Source of the DNA: Cladosporium sp. IMV 00045 | Lineage: Eukaryota; Ascomycota; Dothideomycetes; Cladosporiales; Cladosporiaceae | Direction of reading: 5' to 3' | Assembly: GCA_001931905.2 (NCBI GenBank) | Contig: MSJI02000101.1 | Coordinates: forward strand, 1 to 64,000 | DNA: 64,000 nt | Part shown: positions 42,542 through 53,677 of the stretch, in pieces | How the letters are laid out: each line of letters begins with the position of its first letter | Position numbering within the stretch: position 1 is the stretch's first letter | The notes under the pieces: generated by a model | Database searches by the model: none | Seen by the model: only the letters and a program-made list of their open reading frames with translations | What the model was told of the DNA's origin: nothing | Position numbers and translations under genes: made by a program

Positions 42542-45422
42542 ATGAGTAGTCCTCGTGTGCCGAATGGCAGCGCCAACGGCCTCACTCCCGCGACAGCAAA
42601 TGGACAACTCGAAACCCCTGCCTTGACGCCTATTAGCGAGCATGGCGACTTTGGAATCACAGAGACTGCACCATTTCCGATCTATGAGGAGGACGAAGAG
42701 GACGTTGAGAAAGCTGACGGAGTGAAGAACGGAGCCAATGGCAGTGGTCAAGACCATCTGCAAGAGCGGTCTATCAAGATGGAAAAACAACGTGGAAATA
42801 GCGGACATGATCCCGCTAGCCGAAAGAGCAGTGCCCCTACTTCACCACGGACAATGAGCGGAGAGACTACAAAGATCTATAAATTGTCGCCGAAACAGAT
42901 ATCAGAATTGACATCGTCCCCTGGATCGATACCCATGCGAGCAGCCTCTCCAATCGACGACGACATCCCCCCTCTGCCCAATGGATTGAATTCCCAAACT
43001 CAGTCCAGTATGAATACTCCCCAGTTGAATGGCGACGACCAACATGAGCCGAAGGCGAATGGTCTCGGCATCATTCCTCCAAATGATGGTCAGCTGGGCA
43101 GCACATTCGGGATTCGAAGTATACACGCAACACCTGGCGCATTCGTGAATCCTCGGCCAGGAAAGCCCTCCCGCTCAGCATCATCACCTGTTGTCTCTCG
43201 GAAATCTTCGTCGTCGCGTGGCTCCAAGCCAGCTCCCTTGAAGATTGAAAACACACCCCGTGAACCCTCAAGCTCATCAATGAAGCCACCTACTCCGGAT
43301 CATTCTCATCCTTCTCCGATGCCTCCCATAATACCAATACCACCTCTTTCTCTTCCTACGTACCTGCAACTAGAGCTGTCATCTGATCGGCCATCTCCAT
43401 TGTACATTCACCGACCGGCAGGTAACGACTTCCCTTACGAATCATCAAAGGTCAAATTCGAACGACTCTCGAACTTTCTCCGCCTGCCGCCTCAACTCGA
43501 GCAGGTCTTGGTGTTCGGTGCGCTGGCATGCCTGGATTCATGGCTATTCACATTTACCATCCTGCCACTTCGATTTCTCAAAGCAATAGGAATCTTACTC
43601 CGATGGTCGGTTAAGAACGCCGCGAAGGAGATCCGAGATTTGAGCGCTTTTGTGTACGACGGCGTCGGCCGCGTATGGCAACGTCGCCGCGCTGCATCCA
43701 ATGCAGACTCGAGAAGACCCTCTGGAGCAGAGCAACCTGGCTCGCGACGACCATCTGAAGGGAACGGAGCACTAGAGAACCCCTCGAAACCGATTCTCAA
43801 ACTAGACACGTCGTCCATGACACCAAAGGACCCGTTACGAAGGAAGACTGGATTCCGCCATCGGAGAACTCGGTCTACACCATCAGCCCTAATGCCGAAT
43901 CACAAGGCTGATCTGTTACAAGGTAAGGCATCTGCACTAATGCTGTTTTAAGGCTAGTATTGTCATCCTGTAACGCTTGCTAAAACTACTCACAGGTGCC
44001 TTGATCCTCATAAGTAGCATGATGCTCATGGGCTTCGACGCAAGTCGCATGTACCACTCCATTCGCGGACAGGCTGCGATCAAGCTTTATGTCATATACA
44101 ATGTGCTAGAAGTCTTCGACCGATTGTTCTCAGCACTTGGGCAGGACGTACTCGAATGCTTGTTCTCGAAAGAAACACTCGAGCGTAAGCCGGACGGACG
44201 CAGCAAAGTCATACGACCGCTATGGATGTTCGTCCTCGCGCTGCTCTACAACATCATACATGCTACTACACTGTTTTACCAAGTAGTGACTCTAAACGTC
44301 GCCGTGAACTCTTACTCAAATGCTCTACTGACATTGCTCATGAGCAATCAGTTTGTGGAGATCAAGGGCACAGTCTTCAAAAAGTTTGAAAAGGAGAACC
44401 TCTTCCAGCTCACATGCGCGGATGTCGTCGAGCGCTTCCAACTCTGGCTTATGCTCATGATCATCGCGCTTCGCAACATTGTCGAAGTCGGAGGACTTAC
44501 GATCTCTCTTGGGAACTCTCCATTCACTGGAACAGCCACATCGGGTCTTGGTGCAAACGCTACGGGCCTGCCTCTGAAGACAAGCATCATTCCAAAAGCC
44601 TTCACTCTGCTTCCCAGGTGGACTGGTGAGGTTCTCGGTCCTTTTCTGATCGTTCTAGGCAGCGAGATGATCGTCGACTGGTTGAAGCATGCCTACATCA
44701 ATAAGTTCAACAACGTCAAGCCCAACATCTATGGCCGCTTCCTTGACGTACTTGCGAAGGACTACTACTCTCACGCCTTTGCCGATCAAAACCTGACGAA
44801 GCGTCTCGGTCTACCCGTCATTCCACTCAGCTGTCTCTTCATCAGAGCAAGCATGCAAACCTACCACATGTTCCTCGCAACCCACGTGCCAATGCCGGTG
44901 CCTGCGGCAGCCACAGCAGTAGCCTTGGACAACGAATCTGCAACCACAAGTCCCGCCACCATGAAAGCCCTCCAGCACGTCGATCACATCTTCCGCCGTG
45001 CACTCGGCCGCTCAACCTTTGGCGCTGGCATGGAAGCCGGCAGCTCCTTCAACTGGTCAATGGACGACCTCATCGCTCTCGCGACCATGGTGATTTTCTT
45101 CCTAGTGCTCTTCCTGATCCTGCTCGCATTCAAACTCGTACTCGGTATGGTCCTCCTCTCCTTCGCTCGCAGTCGCTACGAGGGCATGAAGGACCGCGAA
45201 AAGCAATCGACCGATGCCAAGGGAAAGAGGGTAGGTGGTTGGGGTGTTGTGGAAGTTAATGAGGAAAAGAGAAGGTGGATCTACGATGACGATCCTGATG
45301 CTTTGAGGGATTTGAGGGAGAAAGAAGCGAAGGCGAAGGCTAAGGCGGAGAAGGCTGAGCGTGAGACGGATGGGCTGGATAATGTTGGGAGGTATATGAT
45401 GGCTGCTAAGCGGATTTGGTAG
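42542..45422 (+). CDS. TAPT1/Emp65 (DUF747) family ER membrane protein
   Basis: Two exons, 42542-43922 and 43996-45422, are joined across a 73-bp intron, giving 935 residues. The first 280 residues are disordered (Ser/Pro/Asn-rich). The conserved family domain starts near 285 (LPTYLQLELSSDRPSPLYIH). It continues through KFERLSNFLRLPPQLEQVL, the post-intron block ALILISSMMLMGFDASRMYHSIRGQAAIKLYVIYNVLEVFDRLF, and VIRPLWMFVLALLYNIIHATTLFYQ. Several membrane helices follow, including one near the C-terminus, and a charged tail ends the protein. In yeast, Emp65 pairs with the SUN-like protein Slp1 to protect soluble proteins from degradation in the ER; animal TAPT1 is linked to cilia. The intron lies within the conserved region and its removal restores the family sequence, which supports the model. 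Confidence 0.9.
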
Positions 45423-45753
45423 TTTCTGAAACACGAAGTTCGTAAGCATACATGTTCTTCCCGTTAATTAAGAAGTACATTGAAGACCACACGGTGGAAC
45501 AACTTGACCTTTTTGGAAGTCTAGTCTTCGATTTTGATTAAAACGTCACTGCTTTGTGACCCATGAACAAACCGCCAGTCTTGAACAGGCATTGCTTGAG
45601 CAAGCAAGTGCTATCTACCCCAGCCGCAAATTCAACTTTTTCTCCCAGCTAAACGATTGATGTCCTCAATGGTTATTCTGTCTTTCCGGAGAATGCTGTA
45701 TAGCAGCCTTCCTTCGACTCCACCGAACATGCATCAAGGAACACCCGCAGTCC
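45423..45753. other. convergent spacer
   Basis: A 331-bp spacer between convergent 3' ends. Nothing is recognised. Confidence 0.5.
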
Positions 45754-46509
45754 CTATCTCCGATTTCCCACCTGCCAAACACTCGGACCCAGATCCATAT
45801 GCCTACCCTTCCCATCGAAACCAGCACTCTGCGAGAGGGCAACACGCGCCACAGTCTCCTCGCGAACCCTCTCCCACCACCAAGCACTCAACCTACCACT
45901 ATAAATCCTGAACAAGCCAGGCATATGAACGACGTCCTGGACACTGTACTTGAGAATCTCATCCGGCAGAGGCCTTTGATCGAAGACCGCATAGCTACCT
46001 CCCTTAGCCGGATCGAAGAGCCGATTTCCTTCCTGCTTGCTCGCTCTCCACGTCGCTTTCTCCTCCGCACTAAGGTGGGAATTCTGCTCAATGCACCACG
46101 CTAGACCGCTCACGAGAGTCTTCGATCTGCGCCTAGCGCCTAGCTCCATGAGCTGCAAGTCGTTGATGCCTTCGAGTCGGATCCCGAAAAGGGAGAAAAG
46201 GGCGTCGGAATCGTTACGGACGTCGAAGAAGACTTTTTCGACGTTTTTCGACTCGAGGATTTGTTGGAGGGTTACGTTTTTGGGTTCGGAGGAGGTCGTG
46301 AAGGCGGCGGCGCCGAGGGTGTGGATGTCGATGAGGTAGACTTTGGAAGTCGATGGGATGAGGATGGTCATCAGGGAGATGGTGCCGTGGCGGGAGAGGT
46401 CGTTGCCTTCGAGATCGATGTAGAGGGGGGAAATGGACTGGGTGGTTGAGGGGAGGGTTTGGAGGAAGGCTTTGAGTGAGTCGAGCGTGTCGACCATGAT
46501 TGTCTCCAT
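45754..46509 (-). CDS. 3'-5' exonuclease domain protein (DEDD superfamily)
   Basis: A single exon encodes 251 residues from the ATG at 46509. The frame remains open upstream without an ATG, so a small upstream exon is possible. Exo motifs are SPLYIDLEGNDLSRHGTISL (Asp-x-Glu, motif I), KVFFDVRNDSDALFSLFGI (motif II) and LKYSVQDVVHMPGLF (Tyr-x3-Asp, motif III). These place it with RNase D/EXD2-like nucleases of the DEDDy type, which hydrolyse RNA or DNA from the 3' end using two metal ions. It is a short single-domain protein without an HRDC domain. Its substrate and location are unknown. Confidence 0.8.
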   Translation of the reverse strand: METIMVDTLDSLKAFLQTLPSTTQSISPLYIDLEGNDLSRHGTISLMTILIPSTSKVYLIDIHTLGAAAFTTSSEPKNVTLQQILESKNVEKVFFDVRNDSDALFSLFGIRLEGINDLQLMELGARRRSKTLVSGLAWCIEQNSHLSAEEKATWRASKQEGNRLFDPAKGGSYAVFDQRPLPDEILKYSVQDVVHMPGLFRIYSGRLSAWWWERVREETVARVALSQSAGFDGKGRHMDLGPSVWQVGNRR

Positions 46510-47529
46510 GCTGGCGATCGATGAGGCTGCTTTGCTTGATGGTGTTGTGTACGGCAGAATGGATGTCAACGTCAGACTCGGTTGCCGTGAAGGGCTGCGT
46601 ATTTGTTAACGGTTCGTAATTGTAAGGGAAAAAAATTCCACGCCGAAGGCAGATTGTGGTGCTTTATAAACCGATGTCAGCCTTCGTCAACACCCCCTTT
46701 CACTGATTTGGCCGTTGTGTAGGTAAATGCAGGCTTTTGATAATTGAATGGGAAATGTTTGCTACAAAGTAACTCTTCCATCGTTGCATCGATCTAGAGA
46801 GTCACCTACAAGCAGTGGATCACCAGGATAGGACATCAAAAATCCTTCCAGAATGTCGCTGATGTTTCCTGCCTTGATAAAGGCGAGAGGTATGCAACTT
46901 CTGGTCATCCGCAGCGAAAAGATATCGCGACGAAGAATGTCATGTGGAATGTCTTGTTTTGGAAGCTGAAGTGTCTCATGCAACCTCCCAAGGAACATTC
47001 CATTGCGTTCTCTAGATCTGGACGAAAGCGGATGTGCTAAACATACATGCATCTGCATGTACATCTCAACAAGCGACAACGAATGTCGCAATAAGGCAAG
47101 GCGCCCCGCGTGCACATTACATTTAAGTTGCTCTCGCATCCGATCCAGTGAAACAGCTCCAACGAAATCAGGATTCGGCCTTGAAAGAGACAATGCGTCC
47201 GGCAGGTTGAAGTGGCGTGATGATCGCCAATACCAGATTTGGGTCGCGGTCAGCTGTGGCTTGCAGTCCCGGGCATGCAATTCGACACAAGCGCCACGTT
47301 CACACAGTTGGGTTCTCGACTAGGCGCCCGAAAAGGCAAGCGGTATAGAGTTCAGTCCGGGTGCGAAAATCGTCGGCGCACTCGCTTTGGTCACATACCA
47401 GCGCCGTCAGCAGGAGGCGTCCCGATGGGCTGCATGTCCGAATCTATAAAAGGATGGAGTCGGGCTCGGCGATGGATTCGTTTTCCAGGTCCTAATCGTA
47501 TCGTCTTTGTGATTGCGAATTTGACTACA
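46510..47529. other. divergent intergenic region, exonuclease gene / SMP-30-like gene
   Basis: About 1 kb. A minus-strand open frame (46762-47280) reads 172 codons but begins with TTG, has no recognisable motif and lies in the promoter region of the SMP-30-like gene, so it is not accepted. A TATAAAAGG box (47444-47452) lies about 80 bp before the SMP-30-like ATG. Confidence 0.45.
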
Positions 47530-48695
47530 ATGCAATTCTCAAAAATCACTTCCCTTCTCGTCGGTGCTCTTTGCTCGTTTGCAATCGCTTCTCCTCTCGC
47601 CAGCCGCAACGCTGATGCTCTGGTCCAAACCGTCTACCAGTTTCCCAACCCTACTGTGAGTTGAAAGGGGCTCCATTGAAGCAGCGTGAAGCATCCATGA
47701 TTGATCGCCTTCTGACTTGCGTAGTGGGTTGAGAACCTTGCCGTCAGAGACAACGGAAAGATTCTGACGACTTTGATCGGCAAGCCCGAGGTTTGGAAAG
47801 TTGTGACCCGGACGACCATACGGCAAAGCTCATTTACAGTCTTCCCTACGCTGACTCAGTTCTGGGTATTGCTGAGTATGAACCCGATGTGTTTGCTGTG
47901 GTAAGTCTCGCACACATGGATCCTGTGCTGCGCTCGTACGTCTGCTCATACATGTACAAAGAACGTTGGAAACTTCAGCCTTGCAACTGGAACTGCGACT
48001 ACCGGCAGCTGGAGCGTCTGGACTATCGACTTGAACCCCGAGAAGCACGGCAAGAAGGCATCGGTCAAGAAAATCGTCGACATCAAACCGGCTGAGTTTC
48101 TCAACGGTCTGACCGCAGTTCCATCGGCCCCAGAAATCCTGCTTGCCGCGGATTCAGGGAGAGGACTTGTCTACCGCATCGACGCATACAAGCGCTCATG
48201 GTCAGTCTTCTTGGACGATCCAGCTCTCAAGCCGAATTTGACTGCGGCGCTGAAGCTCGGTGTGAACGGCGTGCACGTTCTGGACAATTACCTATACTTC
48301 GACAACACCTTCCAAACGCCACTGCTGGCACGCGTGCCGTACAAGCCGAAGTCGGTCACCCCTACCGGCCCTGTCGAGATCATCTTCAAATCAGCAACAT
48401 TCCCGCTGAATGAAGGCAATGGCCAAGCTGACGACTTCACGTTCGACAAAGCTGGCAGTGTTTGGCTCGCTTCAGCATCGTCCAGCATCGTGAAGTTGAA
48501 TATTCGAAAGAGGGTGCAGACGCTCATCGCTGGTGGACCAGATGACCGATTGTGGGCACGACGGCGACGGCGCTTGGGCGGAGAAAGAAGGATCGAGATA
48601 CCCTTTACATAACGACAAATGGTGGACTTTCGGATCCCAGTGTCGCTGGTGTTGTTGGAGGGAAGGTTGTTTCTCTTGATACTAGAGGACTGTGA
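47530..48695 (+). pseudogene. secreted SMP-30/gluconolactonase-like protein, two frameshifts
   Basis: The exons are 47530-47655, 47725-47900 and 47962-48695. The N-terminus MQFSKITSLLVGALCSFAIA is a signal peptide. Beta-propeller family blocks follow: WVENLAVRDNGKILTTLIGK, AKLIYSLPYADSVLGIAEYE, FLNGLTAVPSAPEILLAADS, GVNGVHVLDNYLYFDNT and a C-terminal DRDTLYITTNGGLSDPSVAG. Near 47801-47806 the frame changes; two extra bases (TG in AAAGTTGTGACC) would explain it. Near 48555-48557 one base seems missing (GATTGTGGGC), so the conserved C-terminus is in another frame. No intron fits either break. As written, the sequence cannot make the full protein. Either the gene is decaying or the assembly carries two indels. 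Relatives are secreted hydrolase-like proteins often found beside secondary-metabolite genes; none is here. Confidence 0.75.
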
Positions 48696-49081
48696 GAGGT
48701 TGGTGAGCTTGATGGAAAACCTCGGTATGAACGAGGTGTCTCCTGGCCCTATAAAGCAGGCAGGAACAGTGGTATGCCGATCATGCAATTCGTTTGCCAC
48801 AGACTGAGTCCTGATATGTCTATTATTAGTATTATTTTTGAGATGAACAGCATTGATTTCTTGGTGATAGTTGTTGTACATCTGCTCAACTAAAAGAATG
48901 GTGCCCAAAACGCACAAGCGCCTAACGGGTAGTCCCGCTCCGCTTTTGGTGGGGTAATGGCGCTCGAGCGTTCCAACTCCGTCCCTCTATTATTGACCGC
49001 GCTTTCATTAATAGCGCTCTCCCTATCTCCCAATATCCAATCCCGCCCATCATTCGTTGCGACTCAAACAAATCCCACACA
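48696..49081. other. intergenic, promoter of age2
   Basis: A 386-bp spacer. Nothing is recognised beyond the expected age2 promoter and leader. Confidence 0.5.
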
Positions 49082-50749
49082 ATGTCGAGGAGACCCGCCG
49101 ACAGGCAGGCGCAAAACCAGGCCACTCTCAAACAGCTCGTCAAACTAGAGTCCAACAAGACTTGCGCTGACTGTAAGCGCAACAAGCACCCAAGATGGGC
49201 TTCCTGGAACATCGGCGTCTTTGTGTGCATTCGATGCTCCGGCATTCACCGTTCCATGGGCGTTCACATCTCCCGTGTCAAATCGGTCGACCTCGATAGC
49301 TGGACCGACGAGCAAATGGCTTCGATGCTGCGTTGGGGCAACGGGAGGGCGAACAAGTACTGGGAGCACAAGTTGGCACCGGGCCACGTGCCTAACGAGG
49401 CGAAGATTGAGAACTTCATCAGGACCAAATACGACAGCAAGAGATGGGTTATGGACGGGCCAATGCCGGACCCAAGTACTTTGGAAGATGGGTCAGCGGA
49501 CGATGACGTCCCATTGAATGTGGTGCGGGAAAAGGCGACAATGGGAAGGGCAGGTAGTCTCAGGAACGGCTCTGCGGGTTCTGGTCCATTGCCGCAGCCT
49601 CCTAGAAAACCGCAGGTTGATTTGTTTGGCGATATGGAAGAGTCTGCGCCGGCGAGGCCTAGCACAACTGAGCCAGCTGTCAGAGCTGCTCCTGCAAAGG
49701 CACCTGCTGCTCCGCCCAAACAGACCAGGCCCGGTGAGAGTCTGCTTGGAATGGACTTCTTCGGGCCCTCACAATCTGCACCACCGAGGCCGTCCTCTGC
49801 CACTTCTGGCTTGAGTACGCCTGCCGCCACCGGCAGAGCCGACCTTAAGAACTCAATTCTCTCTCTGTATGCCTCGGCACCGAAACCTGCAGCACCAGCA
49901 CCGCAGCCTCAGCACACAAGGCAGGCTTCCTCAAACATGGACTTCTTTGGGGGCATGCAGTCGCCACCACCCCAGACGCAACCAGCGGTCAAGGCCGATC
50001 CTTTTGCTGGCATGACCTCAGCCAGTGCTGCTCCCTCAAAGCCTCAATCGTCTAACATGGATCTCTTTGGTGGCATGCAATCGCCGCCCATCACATCTCC
50101 GGTACAGCAACAATCAAACAACAATCTTTTCGGGGGCATGCAATCTCCCCCACCCGTCACAGCCGCCCCAAAGCAGCAACCCCCTGCTCAGAAACCAGCA
50201 TCGAACATGGATTTCTTCGGCGGCATGCAGTCACCTCCCATGCCAACCGCATCATCCTTCTCAAACCTCACATCACCAACTGGCCACACCGCGCAGAAGA
50301 GCTCGCTCAGCGGCGGGAGCTTCTTCGACAGCAAACCCGCACCTCCACCCAAAGATTTCTCGCCACCCCGACAACAAACCATGCCATCTGCCGCTCCCGC
50401 CCCAGCACCTGCGAAGAGCAGTGCTTTCGGCATGGAATCCCTCTCAATCTCCGGAGCCAACAGCAACCCATGGGGCTCGGACAACGCCTGGGCTCAGCCC
50501 GACCCACCAGCAAAGGAACAGCCCAAGCCTGCAATGCCACAAGCGCCGCAGCCTGTGCAGGATGACGATGACTTTGGCGGCTGGAGCCACGCGAGCCCAG
50601 TCGCCACCCCGGCTGCGGCACAGCCACAGGACGATTTTGGCGGGTGGAGCCAGGCTAGCCCTGTCAGAACTACGGCTGCTCCTGCTGCTGCTCCGAAGCA
50701 GAACTTTGGCGGAGGGCAGGACGATTTATTCGGGAATGTGTGGGGTTGA
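49082..50749 (+). CDS. age2: ArfGAP Age2 (SMAP-like)
   Basis: A single exon encodes 555 residues. The ArfGAP domain spans residues 15-125, with the zinc finger CADCKRNKHPRWASWNIGVFVCIRC (C-x2-C-x16-C-x2-C) followed directly by the arginine-finger segment GIHRSMGVHISRVKSVDLD. The remaining 400 residues are disordered and Pro/Gln/Ala-rich. They contain four to five repeats of a motif close to NMDFFGGMQSPP, then DDFGGWS and NPWG-type motifs that resemble clathrin and adaptor binding peptides. Age2 stimulates GTP hydrolysis on Arf at the trans-Golgi and endosomes. Repeat number is likely variable between strains. The ATG at 49082 precedes MSRRPADRQAQNQATLKQLV, the normal start of the family. Confidence 0.93.
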   Translation: MSRRPADRQAQNQATLKQLVKLESNKTCADCKRNKHPRWASWNIGVFVCIRCSGIHRSMGVHISRVKSVDLDSWTDEQMASMLRWGNGRANKYWEHKLAPGHVPNEAKIENFIRTKYDSKRWVMDGPMPDPSTLEDGSADDDVPLNVVREKATMGRAGSLRNGSAGSGPLPQPPRKPQVDLFGDMEESAPARPSTTEPAVRAAPAKAPAAPPKQTRPGESLLGMDFFGPSQSAPPRPSSATSGLSTPAATGRADLKNSILSLYASAPKPAAPAPQPQHTRQASSNMDFFGGMQSPPPQTQPAVKADPFAGMTSASAAPSKPQSSNMDLFGGMQSPPITSPVQQQSNNNLFGGMQSPPPVTAAPKQQPPAQKPASNMDFFGGMQSPPMPTASSFSNLTSPTGHTAQKSSLSGGSFFDSKPAPPPKDFSPPRQQTMPSAAPAPAPAKSSAFGMESLSISGANSNPWGSDNAWAQPDPPAKEQPKPAMPQAPQPVQDDDDFGGWSHASPVATPAAAQPQDDFGGWSQASPVRTTAAPAAAPKQNFGGGQDDLFGNVWG

Positions 50750-51228
50750 TGGGAGGTTTTGTTGCTTTTGTTTAGAGTTCTCGAGTCTGATTGTTTGTGC
50801 ATTAGCGTGGGAAGTGGGGCATGAATGAAGAATATATGTTGAATTTTTGACAAAAAGCTATCTTGTCTGCTTTGATGTTGTCCTACGTCTTGCCAAATTG
50901 CAATGTCCTCGAGATCGAGATTTACGATGTACTGACGTGTGCAAGAGGAGCCTTACAATATTATGATCTTTACTGCTGTACAGATGGCTGCCTGTCTGGC
51001 CACATCCACGAGTGTGAGAACTCACGGATGGTACACCCTTTTGCCTCAAAAGGGCGTAAAACTTACAAACCAACGCCCATGCCCTATGCACCCTCAGACT
51101 CTTCTGAAACCCAACCCAATGAATATAGCAATCTCAAACCCCAATAGCGCCCTGCTCAAAAAAACAAACCCACCAACCCAAAAAAGAACATATCAAAACG
51201 CCCTCTCACCCTTCACTCCCCTCCTCCC
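50750..51228. other. convergent intergenic region
   Basis: A 479-bp spacer between the age2 and sft1 3' ends. The C/A-rich plus strand near 51130-51228 is probably the sft1 3' UTR. Confidence 0.5.
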
Positions 51229-51590
51229 TCACCAAAACCAACTCAGTATCCACCAAAGCAACACAACAACTCCAACAATCATCCCCGCCAATTTCAGCAC
51301 AGCGACCTTATTCCCCTGGCTCGCCATCACGCCCAACCGGCGCGCGCTGCTCTTCATGCTCGTCGTCATGTTGCTGAAGGTCTCGGACGTGTTGTCGATC
51401 ACGTGCTGGTCGCGCGCGTTGTCGTAGATGTCTACCGTCACCGAGCGCAGTTGCGAGACTTTCGCTTGCAGGGAGGCGAGGGAGTCGTTGTTTTGTCTAG
51501 GAAGAGGAGATCAGCGGAGGTCCTTCTGTGGTGAGCCGCAGTCGGGTGGGTTGGGAGAGCTCACCTTTCACGCTCGTAGGCTTCGGACAT
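51229..51590 (-). CDS. sft1: Golgi SNARE Sft1 (Bet1-like Qc)
   Basis: Two exons, 51590-51565 and 51496-51229, are joined across a 69-bp intron, giving 97 residues. It starts MSEAYERERQNNDSLASLQ, followed by the SNARE helix LQAKVSQLRSVTVDIYDNARDQ. The central ionic-layer Gln is in this helix, and the pattern continues through VIDNTSETFSNMTTSMK. A single C-terminal membrane anchor ends the protein (LKLAGMIVGVVVLLWWILSWF). Sft1 is the light-chain SNARE for intra-Golgi retrograde transport with Sed5. The size and tail anchor match. Without the 26-nt first exon the gene would lack an ATG. Confidence 0.9.
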
Positions 51591-52123
51591 TTTTGCGGTG
51601 GTGGTGGTGGTTGTATGGTTGGGAGATTGGTGCTTGCGCTCGGGTTAAGGAGTGTGTTGCAGGCAGGCGGTATGGTGGTGGTCTAGACCAGGGTTTGGAG
51701 GTTGCGAAGCTTGAAAGGGTGGATTTCTTTGTTCGTGTATAGACTTTGTTTCGACCAGAAAGTTTCTCAGCACATCAATGGAAATGGTATAGGATGTCAG
51801 GAGGTAGCGCAATAATAATGTCAGCCTTAAGGTGTCTCTCCCCCCCTCGGCGTTTGGGGAAGTTCGGGGCTGCTGGGCTGTGCTGCTGACAAGTGCGTCA
51901 CCGGCAGCGGAGAGAGAGGCCTTGACACCAGTCGACCACCACCAAACGCTCATGCTGATGACTTGATCTTGACTTCGCCCGTTTGCTTGCTGATTTAAGT
52001 ACTACCACTACCCGACATCCACTACTTCCTTGGCAATCCGCCGCCTCTCAGTCGCCCTCACCGTCCTCTCTTTCTCTTCTGAATCACACCACACATCCGA
52101 CCGAGGCGAAACATCCACCCAAC
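51591..52123. promoter_or_regulatory. divergent promoter of sft1 and ysc84
   Basis: A 533-bp shared upstream region. The 80 bp before the ysc84 ATG is a C/A/T-rich leader. Confidence 0.5.
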
Positions 52124-53677
52124 ATGCCGCCTTTCATTAACAACCCGTTGCCGGCGTCGATGCGAAGTGAGTGCCGTCCCGTGGCTTTCCTGGATCGACA
52201 GGCGTCCTTGGCATGAGAAGGCAGCGATCAGCTTGTGGTATACGTGGCTGCGCCGAGCTTGAGGTTTTTTGAGGATAATAAGATACTTTCGTGGTATACG
52301 GATCTCGGTCGCAATATCATGATCGTTTGGCTACATACCACCATCCGTCCGAAACAACCCGCGCTTTGCCGAGGTCACCTATGCGACAAGCAGCACTCTA
52401 TCGTTCTTCAGATCAAGTGGAACGTGCACGGAAATAGACAAGTTGGCTAACAACACCTCCCAGGTGAATGCAAGAAATGTGGCCGCATCCTCGCATCCTT
52501 CGTCGACCCCAAGCAGGCTTTCGGTCCCGATAAAGTCATCCCGCCTCAAATCTTGGCCAACGCCAAAGGCCTTGCGATCCTCACAGTCTTCAAAGCTGGT
52601 TTCTTGGGCAGCGGTCGATTCGGAAGTGGTGTCGTGGTGGCAAGATTAGCTGACGGGACTTGGTCGGCTCCCACCGCCATTGGTACCGTGGGAGGTGGAT
52701 TCGGCGGACAGATCGGCTTTGAGCTTACGGACTTTGTCTTTATTCTCAACGACGCCAACGCCGTCAAGACATTCGCACAGGTCGGCTCGCTGACTTTGGG
52801 CGGTAATGTTTCGATCGCTGCGGGTCCCGTCGGTAGAAACGCCGAGGCTGCCGGCGCTGCTTCCCTCAAATCCGTCTCTGGCATCTTCGCATACTCGAAA
52901 ACCAAGGGTCTTTTTGCCGGTGTCTCTCTGGAGGGCAGTGTGTTGATCGAGCGAAGAGATGCGAACGAGAAGATGTACAACAGACGAGTCACCGCCCGTG
53001 CATGTCTGGAGGGTGCCGTGCCTGTACCACCACAAGCCGAACCTCTCATGCGTGTCCTGAACTCCCGCGTATTTGCCGGCCGTGGCGCCACGGCATCAGG
53101 CATGGACAGCGCCATGTACAATGACGTACCCGTCTATAACGACAGCCAAGACGACGTAGTCTGGCAAGGCCGCACCGGCAGCGCATACGGCGAAGGCGTT
53201 CGCTCAGATCGCACAGGCTCCATGGTAGGAACACCCACAGGCGCCCGCGCCAACGACAGCGACTACGTCAACCCACCCCAGCGCGCGTCAACATGGGCCG
53301 ACGACCCGTACGACCGCGCAAGCAACCGCTACTCCCGCGCCAACCCCAGCGAGACCTTCGACCGCTTAGAGACCGGCCGCGGCCGCTCCTCCACCTTCGG
53401 CGACCAGAGCGACTACGTCTACTCCGACTCCAAGGGCCCCGCGCCCACACGGCCGAGCGCGCCCAAGCCTGTTTTCGGCGCAAAAACGGGCAGCGCGGGG
53501 CCCGGCCAGGCGGTCGCGAAGTTCACTTTCGACGCGGACCAGCCGGGCGATTTGGGCTTCAAGAAGGGCGAGATCATCACGATTGTCAAGCGTACGGAGT
53601 CCGAGGCCGATTGGTGGACGGGCAGGATTGGGAATCGGGAGGGGATTTTCCCTTCGAACTATGTGCAGACTGTGTAG
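52124..53677 (+). CDS. ysc84: SYLF-SH3 actin-patch protein Ysc84/Lsb3
   Basis: Two exons, 52124-52166 and 52464-53677, give 418 residues. The start MPPFINNPLPASMRSECKKCGRILASF leads into the SYLF domain, with ILANAKGLAILTVFKAGFLG, GSGVVVARLADGTWSAPTAIG and KGLFAGVSLEGSVL. A Gly/Ser/Tyr-rich linker (about 225-350) precedes a C-terminal SH3 domain (AVAKFTFDADQPGDLGFKKGEIITIVKRT, DWWTGRIGNREGIFPSNYV). The SYLF domain binds phosphoinositides and actin filaments; the SH3 domain binds Las17/WASP at endocytic patches. The 297-bp intron is long for this window. Its position after the first 14 codons matches the usual gene structure, but an extra small exon inside it cannot be excluded. Confidence 0.92.

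Noticed and set aside
46762..47280. A 172-codon minus-strand frame
   Set aside because: No ATG at the start (TTG), no motif, and it lies in the promoter of the SMP-30-like gene.
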